This document shows positions 1 to 10,459 of a stretch of DNA of 64,000 nucleotides, piece after piece. The notes under the pieces were generated by a model. It did no database searches. It was not told the origin of the DNA and saw only the letters and a program-made list of their open reading frames with translations. Origin of the DNA: Lindgomyces ingoldianus. Its lineage: Eukaryota > Ascomycota > Dothideomycetes > Pleosporales > Lindgomycetaceae. The DNA is taken from positions 66,686 to 130,685 of the forward strand of contig NW_022985222.1 in NCBI RefSeq assembly GCF_010093535.1. The letters run 5' to 3'. The stretch's first letter is position 1; each line of letters begins with the position of its first letter. The translations under genes were made by a program, and so were the position numbers.

Positions 1-3000
1 AATAACTAGGCTATATTAAAGGCAGTTATAAAGGAATATAGTATTAAGTGTTAATACTTAGTTAAGTAATTAATAACTACTATAATATTTATATACCTTT
101 TAGATAAAAGTAGGTCTATAATAAAATTAATTAATATGTTTTTCTAAGCTTGTTTAGAGATTAGAAGTAGTTTAAGCAGGCTATTATACCTTTTTTAAGA
201 GGCCTTTACTTTACAGCAAGTATAGCAACATAATATGTATTAGCGTACAGTATAGAACATGCGGGGCTAGTAGTACTCTCTCTGTAGTAGGTTAAGAGTC
301 TTTCCTCTGCCTAGGTGTCCTTTAACAGGCAAGTTATATATAATTTAAAGTAGTTTAATTCTTAGTTTATTAAAATTAAGAATTACAAGTTAGTTATAGT
401 AATACAGCTTACTATTTTAGTTTTTGTAGTTAGCTAGTGTTACCTTCTTTAACTAACTAGCACTATTTTAGAGTAGGTCTAAAGTTTCTTAAATAAATTT
501 ATTATTTAAATACTTATTAGTAATAATCTAATTAATTATCTAATTTATTTTGTTTAAGTTAAAGTTTAAAAATAGCTTAAGTTAGAGTAAAGTTTAGTGT
601 TAAGCCTTTTATACTTCTTTCTAAGCAGGGATGTCTTAGAATTGCCTTGTAAGGGCATCTAGTTTCTTTTTATCTTAACTAAGATAATAAGTAATCTTAA
701 AATTAAAATAGAACAGGTATTTAGACTAACAGGCTTATTAGTAGCTAAGTTGTTTTGTAGTTGCAAAGTACTATAAGTTCTTATAGTTAGATAAGACCTA
801 TATTAGATGCGCTGCACCTTCTAGTTTAGGTTGCTATTATTTAAAGCAGTGTACTATAGCAAGTAATTCTTTATTATAGATCTTATAATTGCTTTCTGCA
901 AGACTTATTCTTTTTAAGAAGTATATAATAGGCCTAATAGTTCTGTCTAGCTTAGTCTAGGAGAGAACTCCTGCTACTACGTAGTCTAAGGCATTAGCTT
1001 CTACAAGTATTAGTAGTTTAAAGTTAAAGTAGCAGAGTATTAAGGCTTTAGTAAAGGCTTTCTTTAGCTAGTTAAAGAACTATTAGTAATTTAAGTTAAA
1101 GTTAAATTAAATCTTTTTCTTAGTAAGTGTAATTATAGGGCTTACTTACTATAAAAAGTTGTTAATAAATTATTAGTAAAAGTTAGTAAATTTTATAAAG
1201 GCTTAAATGTTCTTTATGTTCTTTAGGTATTGCTAATCTAGCACAGTCTAAACCTTAACAGGGTCTATTTAGATGCTATCTATAGAGATTACATATTCTA
1301 AATACATAACCTTTAATTAGTAGAACTTACATTTGTCTATGTTAAGTTGCAGACCTGCTTCTTCTATAGCTTTTAGCACTAGGCGTACATGCTGTTTGTG
1401 CTCTAAAAGGCTATTACTATAAATTAGAATATTATTAATATACGCAGTGCAGAACATGTCTAGGTAGGGTTAAAGCAAGTTGTTTATAAAATGTTAAAAA
1501 GTACTAGGCGTGTTAGCTAAGCTAAAGGGCATTACTAGGTACTTAAATAGTCTGTATTAAGTTTAAAACACTGTTAGCTACTTATTACCTTTTGCTATTT
1601 TTAGCTTGTTAAAGGCAGCAATAATATCTAACTTTATAAAATACTTTACTTTACTTAGTTAGCTTAGGGTTTCCTGTAAAAAGGGAATTAAGTATTAGTT
1701 TTTAATAGTAATAGTGTTTAGTTCTTAGTAGTTAACGCAGAATTAGAGCCTACCTTTAAGTTTTTTTATAAATAGTATAGGTAACACTACTAGTAAGAAG
1801 CTAGCTTAAATAAACTCTTTTTTTAGGTTCTTGTTAAGGTATTTTTAGAGCACTTTTAATTTATTTAGTAACATCTTATACAGTAGCCTATAACTAGGTT
1901 ATTTACTAGGCTTAAAGGTTATCTAGTAATTATACAGACATTGTATTAAAAGCTTATTAGACTTATTTTAAAAGAAGACATATAACAGGTTATAGTAGTC
2001 TTAAAGGACTATTATTTTTAAGTTAGTGCGTTTTTAGAGAGCTAGAGCTTAGTCTATATTAGAAATTATAACTATGTAGATTTTATAATCTAGTTATTAA
2101 GCTAGAGTTATAAACAGGGTAGGTTCTATGTAGCAGATGTCTATCTACTGTTTAAGTCCTAGTTTATGTTTAAATTAGGTAGGTAGAGATTTCTTAAAGG
2201 CTTTTTTTTTTAGGTTTAAGTAGTTATTAAATTATTTTACATAGCTTATCTTAGTAAAAGGCCTAGCTTATTAGCCTTGCTTAAGTAGTTCTTTTTTAGG
2301 TTATTAAGAAGTAAGTCTAAAGACCTTTTATATTAAGTGCTACTTAGGTGTTATTTAGGTGTAAGTGTAAGCATATATTTTAGCATTAGAAAGAGTTAAA
2401 GTTTAGAACTTACTTTTAGTAATTAAAGGCAACTTTATGCTAATACAGCTATAGTTGTTCTAGGATTAGGTTATAACATTCTATGTTTATTACATAGAGC
2501 TTAATCTGCTTCTTATAGTGTTAGTAAGTAATTATAATAGTTATAGTATAAGAGATAGAACCTTTTTTAAGTTATTTTTTATTAAATCTAGTTAAGTAAA
2601 TTGTTTAGGTAAGTAGTGTTAATTAGAAATTTAGTTTACATGCTAGTTCTCTATTAATATAACCTATGCTGTTTACTCTTAAGTTAATAAAAGCTTATAT
2701 TAGGGCTAATATAGTTCTTTATTATAAACATATAGAAATATTAACTTAGTACTTTTAGTTATTAGTAAGAGACTTAGCCTATAAGTTAGCAAAGATCTAG
2801 TGTTAAATTAGTCCTAGAAGGCAACTTAGCCCTAGGACAAGCCTTTTTGCAGGCTCCTACTGCTATAGCTGCAGCTATGTTAAGAGTAGTAAAGAGGATT
2901 AAAGCTTAAATACAAGTTAAAGCCCTTATAAAAATAAAATTAGAATAGTAAAAATCTTTAATAAGTGCTAGCAGCGCTACTTGCGTAGACTTAAAGAAGA

Positions 3001-4332
3001 GAAATAAAGCAGTTTTAGAAGATATAACTATACTTACTACACTTAAAGTATTAACTTTTTTTTTTATAATTTTTACACTTTTTAAAACTAACTAAAGCAT
3101 AATTTAAATTAATTTTTATTATGTTAGAGTTCTTATTTGCAACTGCGCTAGTTTAGGGGCGTATTAAGGCTTATATAGGGAGGAACCTTATGTTATTATT
3201 ATAGGTAGCAATTAAGTTTGCATACGCGTTAAGGTTGTTTAGGAGGGGTTCTTCTACTATAGCGTGTTACAGTTTAGTTAAGAGGGAGTTACATAGGGCT
3301 GTTATTAGACCTATTTTATTTAGGCCTATATTAGATGTAAGTTAGTAGAACTTAGTAAAGTGTAAAGTAAAGCTTTTTTATTTTTATTATAAAGTGTTTA
3401 GGTAACTTAGGGCTGTTAATTTTTTATTTAGGTTTTTATAAGTTACTTATAAAAACACTATAAATTAATCTAAGTTAATAATATCTTTATTTATTAGTAA
3501 GTTAATTAAGGCTATTATGTTATAGTTAAGTTAAAAGTAGGCATATAGTAACTAAAAGTGTTTAGAGGGGAATTAGTCTATATTTCCTTTAAGTTTATAT
3601 TAGAGCTTATGTAGGAAGGAAAGTAGGTCTTTTTATTTTCTGTTAAACAGCAAGGGATTAGGGAGTTAGTTAGATTTTATTACTAGGTTAAAGGGGTTAC
3701 AGGTTGTAGGCAGTGTTAGGCAGGAGGGAGTTAAGCTATCTCTAGACTTCTAGGTAGGCTTTAAGGCTAGTAAGTTCTTAGTTCCTACTACTATAATAAA
3801 AGTTAAAGTAGAAACAGACTACTTAACAACATAAAGCTGTTTTTTAAAGTCCTTTTAAAAAGCTTTAAAGCTTATAATGTAGCAGCTTTCTTATAGAGTA
3901 AGCGCTTTTTAAAAGGCTTTTTAGCTTACTCTAATAGCTTAGAGTTATGTAAGTACTAAGCTTATTAAATTAGATTTAGAGGCTATTTTTAGCTAAAGTT
4001 TTAACACAACATAATGTTATAATTATGTATAAGTAAAGTTATAAAGCTTTATAGAGGTCTAGTTTAATTACTACATAAGGTATTATAGTAGTTATAAGAC
4101 GTTATGTAAGGAATAGAAAGGTTTAAAAGAAAATTAGTAATTAAATACTTAGCTTAGAAGTCTAAGCGCTTTAGGTATAAATTAAGCCTATTCTAGGTTT
4201 AGTTAGTGTTAAGGCAGTTTATACTTAAGTTTATGTCTATGTTGTGTTGTGTTTATGTTAGACGTGCACTAATAATACTCTAGTACGCATCTAATACAGT
4301 TATGTCTAGGATCTAGGGAGGATACTATGACA
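1..4332 (-). mobile_element. Ty3/gypsy chromovirus G1, copy A (3' end outside window)
   Basis: RIP-degraded gypsy element read on the minus strand. Its 5' LTR is 4015-4332 and the internal region runs down to position 1, which matches about position 48970 of the complete copy at 47638-53299, so roughly 1.3 kb of its 3' end lies outside the window. On the minus strand around 1405-1450 the reverse-transcriptase catalytic block reads as Y-I-N-N-I-L-I-Y-S, the RIP-altered form of the gypsy Y-I-D-D-I-L-I-Y-S motif. Stops fill every frame, so it is non-autonomous. It abuts an opposite-orientation G1 copy at 4333, which suggests copy A inserted into copy B, but the left target-site duplicate is not in the window to prove it. 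Confidence 0.88.
4015..4332 (-). repeat. 5' LTR of G1 copy A
   Basis: 318-bp LTR, the same length as both LTRs of the complete G1 copy (47638-47955 and 52982-53299). Ends are TGTTATAATT on the left and ACTATGACA on the right; other copies show TGTCACAATT and ACTGTGACA, so the differences are C-to-T and G-to-A changes typical of RIP. Confidence 0.9.
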
Positions 4333-6332
4333 TAGACTATGTAGTAGCAGGAGTTCTTTTCTAGACTAAGCTAGATAGGACTATTAGGCCTATTACATAC
4401 TTTTTAAAAAGAATAAGCCTTATAGAAGGCAATTATAAGATTTATAATAAAGAATTACTTACTATAGTACACTACTTTAAATAATAGCAACCTAAACTAG
4501 AAGGTGCAGCGCATCTAATACAGGTTCTATCTAACTATAAAAACTTATAGTACTTTATAACTATAAAATAACTTAGCTACTAATAAGCTTATTAGTTTAA
4601 ATACTTGTTCTATTTTAATTTTAAGATTACTTATTATCCTAGTTAAGATAGAAGGAAACTAGATGCTTTTATAAGGCAATCTTAAGACGTTCTTACTTAA
4701 AAAGAAGCATAAAAGGCTTTACACTAAACTCTACTCTAACTTAAGCTATTTTTAGACCTTAACTTAAATAAAATAAATTAGATAATTAATTAAATTATTA
4801 CTAATAAGTATTTAAATAATAAATTTATTTAAAAAACTTTAGACCTGCTCTAAAATAGTGCTAGTTAGTTAAAAAAGGTAACACTAGCTAACTATAAAAA
4901 CTAAAATAGTAAGCTATATTACTATAACTAACTTATAATTTTTAATTTTAATAAACTAAGAATTAAACTACTTTAAATTATACATAACTTGCTTGTTAAA
5001 GGATACCTAGGCAAAGAAAAGACTCTTAACCTACTACAGAGAGAGTACTACTAGCCCTGCATGTTCTATACTGTATGCTAATATATATTATGTTCTTATA
5101 CTTACTGTAAAGTAAGAGCCTTTTAGAAAAAGTATAATAGCCTACTTAAACTACTTCTAATTTTTAAATAAGCTTAAAAAGACATATTAATTAATTTTAT
5201 TATAAACCTACTTTTATCTAAAAAGTATATAAATATTATAATAGTTATTAATTACTTAACTAAGTATTAACACTTAATACTATGTTCCTTTATAACTGCC
5301 CTTAATATAGCCTAGTTATTCTACTAATATGTATAAGTTTACTATAGCTTACCTAACATAATTATATTAGACAGAGGTACACAGTTTGTCTTAGCCTTCT
5401 AGGATAAACTTTGTAAACAGCTTTAAATTGTCTTTTACTTATTTATAGCTTTTTACCTAGAGACTAACAGCTAGACTAAGAACATAAATGCTGTAATAAA
5501 ATAAGTTTTATAAGTGTACATAAACTACTAGTAAAATAACTAAGTAAAATAGTTAGCTATAGCATAATTTAAAGCTAATAACATAACATTTAAATTAATA
5601 TAAGTATCCTTATTCTTAGTAAACTATAGATACTACTTTTAAATAAAATTTAAACTACTTTTAAATACTATTTAACTAACTTATTAATCTTTATAAGTAA
5701 TAAACATAAATAAACTTATTAATAAGATCTAAAATATATCTAAATATGTTTATAAAGAGCTTATATAGGCTTAAGCTTTTTAATAAGAGTACATAAACTA
5801 ATCTTAAACCTCTACCTCTGCATATGCAGCTAGCAAGAAGGTCTAGCTAGACACTAGAAATATCTAAATAAACTAATAATTAAAAAAACTTAATTAGAAA
5901 AACCTTAGCCCCTTTATAGTAGCTTATATAGTGTTATTACACACTTACTAATTAATCCTACCTAACAGCATAAAGATACACCTTATGTTCTATGTATTGT
6001 TGCTGCACTAAGCAGCCTTTAAATCTAACTATCTACTTAAATAGCTAAACCTGCTACCTAAACCTGTTATTATAAATAATAAACTAAAATATATTATAGA
6101 AAATGTTAAATAGATCTAGTTTAATAAGAAAAAATATATCTATAAATACTTTATAAAATAGACTAGATATAACAAACTGTTGTAAGAACCTATAAAAGCC
6201 TTACAAAAGAACTCTATAGTAACCTAATTCTATGCCTAATACTTATCTAAACTAAACCTGTACCTTAACAAAGACAACCTAATGCTAGAACTACTAATGT
6301 AAAGGATTCTCTTTTTAATAAGAGGGGGAGTA
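4333..6332 (+). pseudogene. G1 copy B pol 3' half: RNase H, integrase, chromodomain
   Basis: Plus-strand remnant of a Ty3/gypsy polyprotein, starting abruptly in the RNase H domain (4340-4700; [11 protein letters not shown] is the gypsy G-N-Y-E-I-Y-D-K-E-L-L signature). The integrase zinc finger follows at about 4983-5075 (H-N-L then G-Y-L-G-K-E-K-T-L-N-L-L, then R-E-Y-Y-*-P). The core D-R-G-T-Q-F block lies near 5370. A C-terminal chromodomain is at about 6129-6215, with Y-F-I-K-*-T-R-Y and L-*-E-P where W is expected at both stops. The reading frame ends at TAA 6300-6302, and a purine-rich tract (6320-6331) precedes the 3' LTR. The chromodomain places it among chromoviruses, whose integrase can target heterochromatin. 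Stops at Trp and Gln codons show RIP inactivation. The 5' half is missing, probably displaced by copy A. Confidence 0.88.
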
Positions 6333-6651
6333 CTGTTACAGTATCTTCTCTAGATCCTAGACATAACTGTATTAGACGTGTACTAGAGTATTATTAGTGC
6401 ATGTCTAACATAAATATAACATAACATAGACATAAACTTAAGTATAAACTGCCTTAACACTAACTAAACCTAAAATAGGCTTAATTTATACTTAAAGTGC
6501 TTAGGCTTTTAAGCTAAGTATTTAATTACTAATTTCTTTCTAAACCTTTTTATTCCTTACACAACGTCTTGTACCTACTATAATACCTTACATAGTAATT
6601 AAACTAGACTTCCGTGAAGCTCTATAACATTACTTGTGCACAATCGTGACA
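6333..6651 (+). repeat. 3' LTR of G1 copy B
   Basis: 319-bp LTR, from TGTTACAGTATC to AATCGTGACA, directly after a purine tract AAGAGGGGGAGTAC. It is the same family as 4015-4332 in opposite orientation, and less RIP-altered than that copy at its outer end. Confidence 0.9.
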
Positions 6652-6828
6652 CCTATAGCACTTTAGCACAAAAGCTTTCTAGACAGCTCTAGAATTACTT
6701 ATGCTAGAAGTGTAGTTAGTGTCACAGTTATGTTACAGCTATCCAACCCCTGAGTACCCTAAGGGCTTGGCACAGGGTATATAGGCTCCTCGGCCTCCGT
6801 CCCTCTGCCTCCGACCTAAGGTTTAATA
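6652..6828. other. Unassigned, GC-richer LTR-like scrap
   Basis: Holds a less mutated stretch with a TATA-like TATATAGG at about 6778 and a C-rich tract (CTCGGCCTCCGTCCCTCTG). The TGTTACAGC at about 6731 could be an LTR start, but no partner copy is in the window. No coding sequence seen. Confidence 0.35.
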
Positions 6829-6947
6829 AACTAACTAAAAAGAATAACACACTTTATAAAGTTTAATATATAAGATAGCTTTAACAAAATGTACATTTAA
6901 AAGAGTAATAAATAGCTAACTGCCCTCTAAACACTTAAGGCACTATA
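6829..6947 (+). pseudogene. Gypsy reverse transcriptase fragment
   Basis: Short RIP-degraded scrap that aligns by eye with the RT of G2 at 39520-39640. It shares N-K-L-T-K-K-N, then H-F-I-K-F-N-I, then F-N-K and L-T-A-L, corresponding to the gypsy RT segment F-T-K-F-D-I...F-N-R-I-R-I...W-L-T-A-F. It ends exactly where the LTR at 6948 starts. Confidence 0.55.
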
Positions 6948-7148
6948 TGTAAGGCCGGATGTCCTAGAACAGGCTAGTATAGCCTCACCTAACCTGTTTA
7001 GAGGTTATATAACCTGTGCTTTGTATATAAGCATAAATTCTAACAAGTAAGGCTTAGCAGCAATTTATCTCTTTTATAATACACTTCTATCTTTCTCTAA
7101 AAGCGTGCTCTTAGTGCTATCTAGGCTACGTACTATTTTATCTTTATA
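6948..7148 (+). repeat. RIPed LTR related to the solo LTR at 46843
   Basis: 201-bp sequence from TGTAAGGCCGGATGTCC to TTTATCTTTATA, matching the reverse complement of 46843-47070 along its length. It lacks one of two 27-bp direct repeats present there (228 minus 27 equals 201). It contains a TATA box-like GTATATAAGC at about 7023. Flanks (CTATA on the left, TTTAA on the right) do not form a TSD, so it may be the 5' LTR of an element continuing to the right. Confidence 0.75.
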
Positions 7149-8210
7149 TTTAAATTGCTCTATAAGCTAGCATACTGCTTAAGGGTAATATTCCTATGTA
7201 ATAGTGTTAAAGTAAAACGCTAGAGAAGAATTAGATGCAACTAGACTAAAGTTAAGAAGGAGAAAAAGCTAGTAAAAAAAAAAAGTAAGTAGAAATTAAG
7301 CTCTATTAAAAGTAAAAAACATAAAAAAATGCTTTTATATAATTATAAGTAAGCACTATCTTAGCTATCTAATGTTAATTTATAAGTGCCTTATTAGCTT
7401 TATAGTATTAAGAAGTATTAAGTTTTATATAATAATCTAATTTATTTCTTTTATCTACTAGCTTAGTTTAGTTTTACTATTTAATAGCTACTTATCCTAG
7501 TTACTACGCAAAGGTATAGGCTTTAACTAAGTGCTATAGACATTTTTATATAGCTAAGTGCTATAAATAACTTTTATAGCTAAAGCGCTTTACTACTTTT
7601 AAAAAAATTATACATACTTTAAGCTAAAACTATTCTATTATTAGCTAAAGCTCTAGTAGGTTTATTCTTAATAAAGATATGCTACTACTATAAACTATTA
7701 CTAGCACTACTAATCTCTAAGTTATTGCCTAAACGCAGAGGTCTACTAGCTAGCTTATTATTACTCTTTTCTTTTATAAAGTAGTAACTAGCATAGTTAC
7801 ACTATTTATAATTACTACATGCTCTACTAAAGTGCCTCTTAGCGCAGCAGCACTCTAGGAACAGTTGTAGGCCTAAGACAGCGCTGTAGCATGCGCTACA
7901 TAGGTTGTCTACTGCCTTTTTACAAGATTATATAAGAATAGTGTTAATGTATAAAACTCTGTGTAAAGCTATTTAATAAAAGGATATACTACTATATATA
8001 AACTCTACATCCTGCTTTAGAAGAGCTAGTAATGCATAAGCCTGTAGACTATAAGCTAGTAGAGCTAGGTACTACTGTCCTACATATAGGACAGAATTAA
8101 TATTAGCGCTAGCTTAGTTAGCAGCATTAATAGCAGCATTATAAAGAATAAATGCTCTATTTTAAGTGTTAGCTTTATATAACAAAGGTAATTAAAATAC
8201 TATAGGCTTA
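7149..8210. other. RIP-degraded AT-rich stretch, no recognisable gene
   Basis: Could be the leader and gag region downstream of the 6948 LTR. A short frame starting near 7225 reads E-E-L-D-A-T-R-L-K-L-R-R-R-K-S before a stop. Otherwise only short stop-ridden frames, and no conserved motif was recognised. Confidence 0.3.
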
Positions 8211-8456
8211 ATGCTTACATTATTATTGTTATTATTATTGTTATTGTTACTACTGCTGCTGCTGCTGCTGTTGTTGCTATTATTGCTGTTGTTGCTATTA
8301 TTACTGTTGTTGCTATTATTGCTGTTGTTGCTATTATTACTGTTGTTGCTATTATTGCTGTTGTTGCTATTATTGCTGTTGTTGCTATTATTGCTGTTGT
8401 TGCTATTATTGCTGTTGTTGCTGTTGTTGCTATTGTTGTTGCTACTACTACTATAG
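8211..8456. repeat. Compound trinucleotide tract with 18-bp period
   Basis: TTG/CTG/TTA/CTA triplet tract. From about 8271 to 8416 it follows an 18-bp unit (TTGTTGCTATTATTGCTG) repeated about eight times. The long poly-Leu frame (plus) and Asn/Ser frame (minus) are by-products of the triplet repeat. A third minus-strand frame reads CAA/CAG/TAA/TAG, which would be poly-Gln with stops. Confidence 0.9.
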
Positions 8457-8465
8457 TAGTAGTAG
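8442..8465. repeat. 24-bp perfect palindrome
   Basis: (CTA)n runs into (TAG)n through a central TATA, giving a perfect 24-nt inverted repeat at the right edge of the triplet tract. Confidence 0.85.
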
Positions 8466-8820
8466 ATGTAGAAGAGTGGTAGTAGCAGTAAGTATCTACA
8501 ATTATTGTACAACGCTGTAGTAAAGCAGTTGCTATAAAGAGCAGTTATAATATAGTTACGTAAAACAGCCCTTTACTCCTTAGATTTTTAAAAAACATTG
8601 TATAAATGTGTTATAGTATGTTTTGCCTAGTAAAATACTATAGTGTTTTATACCTAAAATGCTTCTAAGGAATTAGCGATTAGTTTTTTCCCTTCACTAG
8701 CTAACAGTCCCATGTAGTGGTTATTAATAAGCGATAATCTAGGTAATTAAATATTAGCAGCACTTTTATTAAAATAGTAATAGTAAAGTAGAAAGCTAAA
8801 TATAAACTAACTTTAAAAAA
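8466..8820. other. AT-rich stretch, nothing recognised
   Basis: Between the triplet tract and the 12-bp repeat. No gene, LTR end or conserved motif recognised on either strand. Confidence 0.4.
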
Positions 8821-8860
8821 TTATTTAAAAAATTATTTAAAAAATTATTTAAAAAATTAC
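8821..8860. repeat. 12-bp tandem repeat
   Basis: TTATTTAAAAAA repeated about three times, with partial copies at both edges. Confidence 0.85.
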
Positions 8861-8901
8861 TTATAAAAATATTTATTGCATACAACTATCCGCCTATATA
8901 T

Positions 8902-9803
8902 TGTTACGTCTCTACTGTACCACGCGGTTTACAGTTAGACTAATAGGGGTTTACATAGAGTGCCCCACTCTCTAAACAAACAAGGATAGAACCTGTTTAT
9001 GCTAGAATAGGAGGAGGCGATAGGCCTAGACAAATGTGACCTAGACTAGCCGCTTAGCGAGCGCCTTGTCTAATAGAGACCCTAGGAGGAACGTGCAATA
9101 GGTTGCAGAAGGTAGTATTTACATGCTGCACGCTCCTGCAAACTTAGACAAACTACAGCACAATTTAACAAATTGCTAGCCACTATATATAGCATGCATA
9201 GATTAACCTTAAGAAGGTGTAATTTGTAACAATTCTCATGATTCGTTCCATCTCGGGTCGCTTAGAACCTATCCAAAGGGTCTCTGTATCGGCCCCAACC
9301 ATGACTTGACCCTGTCCCCTGCAGTTACCTCTATTTCCCTAAGTATTTAGTCGCACCTCTCCCCTTAGCTAGCTTAGTAGTTTTCTAATATCCTTTGTAT
9401 AAGGCCTATAGGTGTTAATAGACTTCCTAGGTTATCAACTCCCCACGCATTCCTATATGCCTCTAAGTGAATTCCTACCGCATTCAGACCTATTGTCTTG
9501 CCTGTGCTGTTACAAAGAAGGTGTAATTAATGTTTAGTTTATTTTTACATAGAACAAGTAGCATTTTAGCTTTATAATAAGCTAAATGCTATCTATAACC
9601 TTGTACTATATATACCTCTACTTCTGTTTATGAGGAACTGTTTAACCTAGCGTCTTATACTACTGTCTAAGGGTAAACCACAATTAGGCCTGCCTTATCC
9701 CTACTCTCCCTTCTATAAACTGTTGTAGCAACTAGGCTGTACACCTAGAGACTTACCGCTTTTACTTCTAATAAACTCTTTAGGCCTGCGTACTAAAAAC
9801 TAT
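8902..9803 (+). repeat. LTR-like sequence related to the G2 LTR family, interrupted
   Basis: Starts TGTTACGTC. The part after the nested element (9515-9700) shares blocks with G2 LTRs: AGAAGGTGT..TTTAGTTTATT, AAGTAGCATTTTAGC, TATATATACCTCT and CTGTTTAACCTAGC. It also resembles the reverse complement of 63078-63330 (GGCCTGCCTT..., GGCTGTACACCT). GC content is well above the surroundings at 8940-9130. It is split by the 290-bp element at 9225-9514. The right end is uncertain because pogo sequence begins at 9806. Confidence 0.55.
9211..9528 (+). mobile_element. 290-bp inserted element (9225-9514) with 14-bp direct repeats
   Basis: Insert begins TGTAACAATTCTCATG and ends GCCTGTGCTGTTACA (7-bp terminal inversion TGTAACA/TGTTACA). 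Identical 14-bp direct repeats AAGAAGGTGTAATT flank it at 9211-9224 and 9515-9528. A second copy is at 22611-22899. TG..CA-type ends suggest a solo LTR, but a 14-bp duplication is far longer than the usual 4-6 bp of LTR elements. No poly-A tail or clear RNA polymerase III box was seen. It is much less RIPed than its flanks. Confidence 0.7.
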
Positions 9804-9805
9804 TA

Positions 9806-10116
9806 ACGTACTTTACAAGCAAGTTGCTTAAACACCTAAGTTGCTTACTTTTACTAAGACCCTACTAAACTACTCTTTCTACACTAATGCATTCCTAACA
9901 ACACTACTTAGACATGCTAAAAGAATGTTAGATACAGCTTACACTTTAAGCTTTTAAATAAAATATAAAACTCTTAAAAAAATGTGCTATAGTTATATAT
10001 AGAGTCCTTTAAAAAACAATAAATAACTATAGCGCTAGACAACCTTTACAAGCTAATTCTACAGCTAACTTACAAAAGCTTAGTAATAATAAGAAGTAGG
10101 TAATTATTAAAACTAT
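9806..10116 (+). mobile_element. Fot1/pogo element, 5' fragment
   Basis: Begins ACGTACTTTACAAGCAAGTT after TA (9804-9805), the terminal inverted repeat of the pogo family seen intact at 15775-17630. The presumed start ATG is at 9914 (M-L-K-E, then I-Q-L-T-L-*-A-F-K), leading into the helix-turn-helix region. It is cut at 10116 by the copia 1 LTR; its right half is not found on the other side of that element. Confidence 0.82.
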
Positions 10117-10427
10117 TGTTAGATATGCGCACCTACTGTCAAGACAGGAGGAACGCTTGACGAAAGCTGCTACATAGTACGAGCAATAAGCTCGAACAGT
10201 ATGTTGCTGCAAATTGCTGCATGTTGCAGCAAATTGCAGCATTTTGCAGACTAGTCGCGCATAGGGCAAGTGCGTGAGGGACTTAGATTAGCAAAACAAA
10301 AAGCTAAGCAACACAAGTAGAGCAGAAAAAGGATTAATAAATTAAGATAATTAATTATTATCCTATACATTATATCTAAACCTATTATTTATCTTAGAAA
10401 GCCTAGAAATAGTGCTTTAATCTAATA
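10117..10427 (+). repeat. Copia 1 5' LTR
   Basis: 311 bp, with a short run of TGCTGCAAAT-like units (10201-10255) that varies in number among LTRs of this family. The 3' end is RIPed (AATCTAATA). Confidence 0.88.
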
Positions 10428-10459
10428 ATTAAGAGTCTTAGTGCCTCTATTAATACAAA

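Noticed and set aside
8271..8416. CRISPR-like array
   Set aside because: 18-bp tandem triplet repeat without unique spacers.
8211..8456. Long poly-leucine or Asn/Ser-rich open frame
   Set aside because: Pure by-product of a triplet repeat; no start context, domain or non-repeat coding sequence.
10027..10269. Minus-strand 80-codon frame
   Set aside because: Spans the pogo/copia LTR junction; shadow of LTR sequence.
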